Positions 31,938-35,027 of a DNA stretch of 35,027 nucleotides are shown here, one piece after another. Origin of the DNA: Streptomyces pseudogriseolus (GTDB lineage Bacteria > Actinomycetota > Actinomycetes > Streptomycetales > Streptomycetaceae); contig MUNG01000162.1 in NCBI GenBank assembly GCA_002154585.1, positions 1-35,027 of the forward strand. Reading direction: 5' to 3'. The notes under the pieces were generated by a model. The model ran no database searches. It was not told the DNA's origin and saw only the letters and a program-made list of their open reading frames with translations. How positions within the stretch are numbered: position 1 is the first letter of the stretch; each line of letters opens with the position of its first letter. Made by a program: the position numbers and the translations under genes.

Positions 31938-33140
31938 TCACGCGTCGCCGCCCTCGACGCCCGACCGCCGCCCTCCCCGCGTGTTCAACCGGGCCGCCTG
32001 GCGCGTCAGATGGTCGCGTTCGGCGAGGTTGGACGCCTTGAGCGCGGCCTCCGCGTACAGCGCCGCCGCCGTCCCCGCGTCGCCGTCGCGCTCGTGGAGG
32101 TACGCCGCGACCGCCGCGTACCGGGGCAGCGAGTCGTCCAGTCGCGCGAGTTCCGCGAGCCCCGCCCGCGGCCCGTCCGCCTCGCCGACGGCCACCGCGC
32201 GGTTGAGCCGCACCACCGGGCTGCCGGTGAGCCGGACCAGTTCGTCGTACCACTCGACGATCTGCGTCCAGTCCGTCTCCTCCGCTCTCGGCGCGTCCGC
32301 GTGCAGTGCCGCGACGGCGGCCTGCGCCTGGAACTCGCCCAGCCGGTCACGGGCCAGGGCCGCCTGGAGGATGCCGACGCCCTCGGCGATCAGACCCGTG
32401 TCCCACCGGCTCCGGTCCTGCTCGGCGAGCGGCACCAGACTCCCGTCGGGCGCGGTACGGGCCGCCCGCCGCGCGTGGTGGAGCAGCATGAGGGAGAGCA
32501 GCCCCGCCACCTCCGGGTGGTCGATCACGGCCGCGAGCTGCCGGGTGAGCCGGATCGCCTCGGCCGCCAGGTCCACATCGCCCGAGTAACCCTCGTTGAA
32601 CGCCAGGTACAGCACCCGCAGCACCGTGGACACGTCCCCCGGACGGTCGAACCGCACACCGGAGACGGTGCGCTTCGCGCGGCTGATGCGTTGCGCCATG
32701 GTCGCCTCCGGCACCACGTACGCCTGCGCGATCTGACGCGTGGTCAGGCCGCCCACCGCCCGCAGGGTGAGCGCGACCGCGGACGCCGGCGTCAGCGACG
32801 GGTGGGCGCACAGGAAGTACAGCTGGAGCGTGTCGTCCACCGAGGGCGCGGGGCCGGGCGGCGGCTCCTCCTCGGCCCGGTCCTCACGCCTGCGCCGCGC
32901 GGTGTCCGCCCGCGTCGCGTCGAGGAACCGGCGCCAGGCCACGGTGACCAGCCAGCCCTGCGGATCGCGCGGCGGGTCGTCCGGCCACACGCGCACCGCC
33001 TCCACCAGCGCGTCCTGCACCGCGTCCTCGGCCGCCGCGAAGCCGGCTCCGCGGCGGCCGAGGATCGCGAGGACGCGCGGGGTGAGCGCCCTCAGCAGCG
33101 CCTCGTCCATCGTCAGCGCCTCGTCCATCGGCGAGGTCAC
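31938..33140 (-). CDS. ECF42-type RNA polymerase sigma factor with C-terminal DUF6596 (TPR-like) extension
   Basis: A 400-residue sigma factor of the ECF42 group. The N-terminal half has region 2 (GAGFAAAEDAVQDALVEAVR and GWLVTVAWRRFLDATRADTA) and region 4 (SLTPASAVALTLRAVGGLTT and RQIAQAYVVPEATMAQRISR). The C-terminal 200 residues are the helical DUF6596/TPR-like extension that includes FNEGYSGDVDLAAEAIRLTR and GSPVVRLNRAVAVGEADGPR, and in this group is needed for activity. There is no anti-sigma factor. The GTG at 33140 forms a GTGA overlap with the stop of the upstream YCII gene; an in-frame ATG at 33128 is the alternative. The pair is the standard ECF42/DGPF arrangement. Confidence 0.93.
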   Translation of the reverse strand: MTSPMDEALTMDEALLRALTPRVLAILGRRGAGFAAAEDAVQDALVEAVRVWPDDPPRDPQGWLVTVAWRRFLDATRADTARRRREDRAEEEPPPGPAPSVDDTLQLYFLCAHPSLTPASAVALTLRAVGGLTTRQIAQAYVVPEATMAQRISRAKRTVSGVRFDRPGDVSTVLRVLYLAFNEGYSGDVDLAAEAIRLTRQLAAVIDHPEVAGLLSLMLLHHARRAARTAPDGSLVPLAEQDRSRWDTGLIAEGVGILQAALARDRLGEFQAQAAVAALHADAPRAEETDWTQIVEWYDELVRLTGSPVVRLNRAVAVGEADGPRAGLAELARLDDSLPRYAAVAAYLHERDGDAGTAAALYAEAALKASNLAERDHLTRQAARLNTRGGRRSGVEGGDA

Positions 33141-33544
33141 TCGGTGACGGTGGGGTGCGCGGTGAGGAAGGGCCGCACCTCCAGCCACTCGTGGATCGGC
33201 CGGCCGCCCGCGCCGGGCGCGGCCGACAGCTCCCCGGCCAGTTCGACGGCGCGCTCGTGGCTGTCGACGTCGATCACCATCCAGCCGGCGATGAGGTCCT
33301 TGGTCTCGGCGAACGGCCCGTCGGTCACCGGCGGGCGCCCCTCGCCGTCGTACCGCACCCACGATCCCTCGGGTGCGAGCGCCTGGCCGTCGACGAACTC
33401 GCCGGTCTTCTCCAGCCGGGCGGCGAAGTCGTTCATGTACCGCACATGGGCCGAGATCTCCTGAGGGGTCCACTGGTCCATGGGGACGTCGTTCACCGGG
33501 GCCGGGGCGCCGCGGTAGTGCTTCAGCAACAGGTACTTGGCCAT
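33137..33544 (-). CDS. YCII-related (DGPF) domain protein, ECF42 partner
   Basis: A 135-residue protein with the YCII-related fold, a dimeric ferredoxin-like barrel. The opening MAKYLLLKHYRG and the signature VTDGPFAETKDLIAGW, containing DGPF, are diagnostic. It ends with IHEWLEVRPFL. The ATG at 33544 follows GAGGAGAG. Its stop overlaps the sigma factor start (GTGA), so the two are translationally coupled. In the ECF42 group these proteins are the main known regulon members; their enzymatic role has not been established. Confidence 0.93.
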   Translation of the reverse strand: MAKYLLLKHYRGAPAPVNDVPMDQWTPQEISAHVRYMNDFAARLEKTGEFVDGQALAPEGSWVRYDGEGRPPVTDGPFAETKDLIAGWMVIDVDSHERAVELAGELSAAPGAGGRPIHEWLEVRPFLTAHPTVTE

Positions 33545-33597
33545 GACGGTTCTCTCCTCGTGCTGGTGCGACCCATTGTCGTCGCGTTCACACCGGG

Positions 33598-33624
33598 GAC
33601 GGAGCCGGACGCGGGTTCTCGACA
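33598..33624 (-). promoter_or_regulatory. Predicted ECF42 promoter (TGTCGA-N17-CGTC)
   Basis: On the minus strand TGTCGA (33619-33624) is followed after 17 nt by CGTC (33598-33601). As I recall, ECF42-dependent promoters carry TGTCGA at -35 and CG(A/T)C at -10. The predicted start would be about 45 bases before the YCII gene ATG, so the sigma factor probably drives its own operon. The remaining bases to 33822 show nothing more that I can identify. Confidence 0.7.
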
Positions 33625-33822
33625 TCACCGCCGAAGATTTTTCTCAGGGATCGGCGGCCGACCCGCCGGCGCCCGGCGCGAAGGGCCGGGCCGCCCGTGC
33701 GAAGCTGGTCACATCCTCGATACCGGGCCCGCCGGAACCGCGCCGTGCGCCGGGCGGTTTCCGGCACCGGACGGATGCCGACGGGCGCGCGGCGGGCCGG
33801 CCGGGCCGGAGGGAGGCCGATC

Positions 33823-34749
33823 ATGCCTTCTCAGCCCGTCCTCGTCACCGGAGCCGGCGGTGTGGGCCGCACGGTGATCGAACGCCTGTGCGCGGACGGG
33901 GTGCCGGTACGCGTCCTGGTCCGCCGCGACGACGATCGGGCGGCGGCGCTGCGCCGGCTCGGCGCGGAGGTGGTCCTCGGCGACCTCACCCGGCCCGAGA
34001 CCGTCGCCGCGGCCCTGTGGGACATGGACCGCATGTACTTCGCCATGCCGGTGTCCCGTGACCACCTGCTGGCCGCCACCGTCGTGGCGAGCGTGGCCCG
34101 GGAGTACGGCGACCTGGACGTCCTCGTCGGCCTGTCCCAGATGACGGTGTCGCAGATGACGGCCACCAGCACCGACGAGTCGCACCAGCAGCGCCTGCAC
34201 TGGCTGGCCGAGCAGGTGCTCGACTGGTCGGGCCTGCCCGTGGTGCACGTCCGGCCCACCTCGTTCCTCGACAATCCGCTCTTCACGGACCTCGCCGCCC
34301 GGTCGATCCGGACGGACGGCACGCTCGCCCTGCCCTTCGGCAGCGGCCGTATGTCCCCCGTCGCGGTCGCCGACGTCGCCCGGGTCGTGGCCGCGCTGCC
34401 GGCCGACCGGCACAGCCACCTGGACCACGTCTACGAGCTGACCGGTCCGCGGGCGATGGACATGACGGAGATGGCCGGGGAGTACTCGCGGGCGCTCGGC
34501 CGGTCCGTCGTCTACCTGGACGTGCCCCTGGAGCGGTGGCGGGACGAGGTCCTCTCCCGGGCGGGGCTGCCCCCGCACATCGAGGACCACATCGTCACCA
34601 TGTGCCGGCTGCACCAGCAGAACCGCTACGACCGGGTCACCGACGACGTCGAGCGGGTGACGGGCGTACCGGCCCAGGCCGTGGGGGACTTCGTCGCCGC
34701 CCGCCGCGACCGGTTCCTCGCCCCCGAGCCGGCGGAACCCCTCGGCTGA
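33823..34749 (+). CDS. NmrA-like NAD(P)-binding (atypical SDR) protein
   Basis: A 308-residue Rossmann-fold protein of the NmrA/atypical short-chain dehydrogenase group. The nucleotide-binding loop is VLVTGAGGVGRTVIERL, then VRVLVRRDDDRAAAL, where the Arg residues suggest NADP. AEVVLGDLTRPETV and RMYFAMPVSRDHL follow. The Ser-Tyr-Lys catalytic triad is not evident, as in NmrA-like proteins and many SDR5-type reductases. Later parts include VVHVRPTSFLDNPLF and VYELTGPRAMDMTEMA. The ATG at 33823 follows GGAGGGAGG. It could be a redox sensor, a quinone reductase or an epimerase-like enzyme; there is no nearby partner gene that decides. Confidence 0.88.
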   Translation: MPSQPVLVTGAGGVGRTVIERLCADGVPVRVLVRRDDDRAAALRRLGAEVVLGDLTRPETVAAALWDMDRMYFAMPVSRDHLLAATVVASVAREYGDLDVLVGLSQMTVSQMTATSTDESHQQRLHWLAEQVLDWSGLPVVHVRPTSFLDNPLFTDLAARSIRTDGTLALPFGSGRMSPVAVADVARVVAALPADRHSHLDHVYELTGPRAMDMTEMAGEYSRALGRSVVYLDVPLERWRDEVLSRAGLPPHIEDHIVTMCRLHQQNRYDRVTDDVERVTGVPAQAVGDFVAARRDRFLAPEPAEPLG

Positions 34750-34884
34750 CTCCGCCTCTCCGGCCGGTTCACCGGGTACCAGGCCCCCCCACGCCGGACG
34801 ATCGCCCGTTCCGAAGCCCTCACGGTGCACCTTTTCCGGAGCGGGACCGCTTCTCGCAGGACGATTACGCCCGATTTGGCGGGA

Positions 34885-34901
34885 TCGGACGTGATGTCCG
34901 A
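34885..34901. promoter_or_regulatory. Inverted repeat TCGGAC-N5-GTCCGA, possible operator
   Basis: A perfect inverted repeat with 6-bp arms (TCGGAC and GTCCGA, 5-nt spacer) lies in the roughly 200 bases between the NmrA-like gene and the start at 34958. This is where a regulator of the last gene would bind. An A/T-richer stretch before it (around 34861-34880) is a plausible promoter region. Confidence 0.4.
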
Positions 34902-34957
34902 CCATGGCTCCGGCCCGGCGATCCCGGGCACCAGTTCGACGAGAGGCGCACCACCCC

Positions 34958-35027
34958 ATGCACGTCACCGGAACCGTCCCCCCACCGGCTCCGGCCCCGC
35001 AGGACACGGGGCCGGAGCCGGTGGGGG
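34958..35027 (+). CDS. Possible start of a gene leaving the window (Pro-rich N-terminus)
   Basis: An ATG at 34958, with GAGAGG about 12 nt upstream, opens a frame with no stop to the window edge (23 codons). It encodes a Pro-rich start (MHVTGTVPPPAPAPQ). An in-frame ATG at 34904 is also possible. A 21-bp perfect hairpin lies inside this frame, which is odd for coding sequence, so the call is weak and the product cannot be named. Confidence 0.35.
   Translation, partial: MHVTGTVPPPAPAPQDTGPEPVG
34979..35027. terminator. Perfect 21-bp hairpin at the window edge
   Basis: Arms 34979-34999 and 35007-35027 are exact reverse complements, separated by a 7-nt loop, and the stem may continue beyond the window. 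It could be a terminator serving the NmrA-like gene or a gene to the right, or an attenuator at the start of the possible gene at 34958. Confidence 0.5.

Overview
The window is high-GC actinobacterial DNA, almost certainly from Streptomyces or a close relative. Codons end overwhelmingly in G or C, GTG starts are common, genes are tightly packed, and the families are typical of the genus (Rpf-like transglycosylase, CebR-like LacI regulator, DUF4328, mycothiol-dependent isomerase fold, class F sortase, several ECF sigma factors with partners). I see no rRNA, tRNA, CRISPR array, insertion sequence or prophage. It reads as a chromosomal accessory stretch built from many small regulator-plus-enzyme modules.

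Layout. 1-1974: a truncated membrane/secreted protein, DUF1330 and SRPBCC proteins, and a secreted Rpf-like protein. 2002-4526: a DeoR-type regulator, a GNAT acetyltransferase and a DUF4406 protein, linked by similar GTTC-N4-GAAC inverted repeats in front of all three. 4748-6790: DUF4328 membrane protein, cytidine deaminase-like protein, membrane-anchored glutaredoxin-like protein. 6799-12969: a complete beta-glucoside uptake and hydrolysis locus, with a CebR-like LacI repressor divergent from a lipoprotein binding protein, two permeases and a GH1 beta-glucosidase. A double 14-bp palindromic operator sits between the two arms, and no ATPase gene is present. 13031-15454: mycothiol-dependent isomerase-like protein, methyltransferase, GNAT.

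15474-21067: an ECF sigma factor overlapping a membrane protein with nonapeptide repeats; a class F sortase translationally coupled to a candidate substrate; a divergent RidA/HxlR pair; a VOC protein behind a textbook MerR-type promoter; and a second ECF sigma factor coupled to a CU044_5270-type partner. 21147-25444: sirtuin, TetR with divergent alpha/beta hydrolase, methyltransferase with divergent XRE-cupin regulator, GlsB/YeaQ membrane protein. 25519-30257: secreted EEP nuclease/phosphatase-fold protein, a serine hydrolase frameshifted by an 8-bp tandem repeat, its divergent TetR regulator with a 35-bp operator, and a three-gene molybdopterin oxidoreductase/FAD reductase/DUF6510 operon. 30389-35027: VOC protein, zinc-free MDR oxidoreductase, an ECF42-type sigma factor coupled to its YCII (DGPF) partner behind a matching ECF42 promoter, an NmrA-like protein, and the start of a gene that leaves the window.

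The most interesting content is regulatory architecture: at least six divergent or autoregulated modules with readable operators, plus one locus where a simple repeat controls the reading frame. I found no single gene cluster that is clearly a new system. The best candidates for new biology are the DeoR/GNAT/DUF4406 regulon, the slippage-prone serine hydrolase, the sortase pair and the molybdopterin operon.
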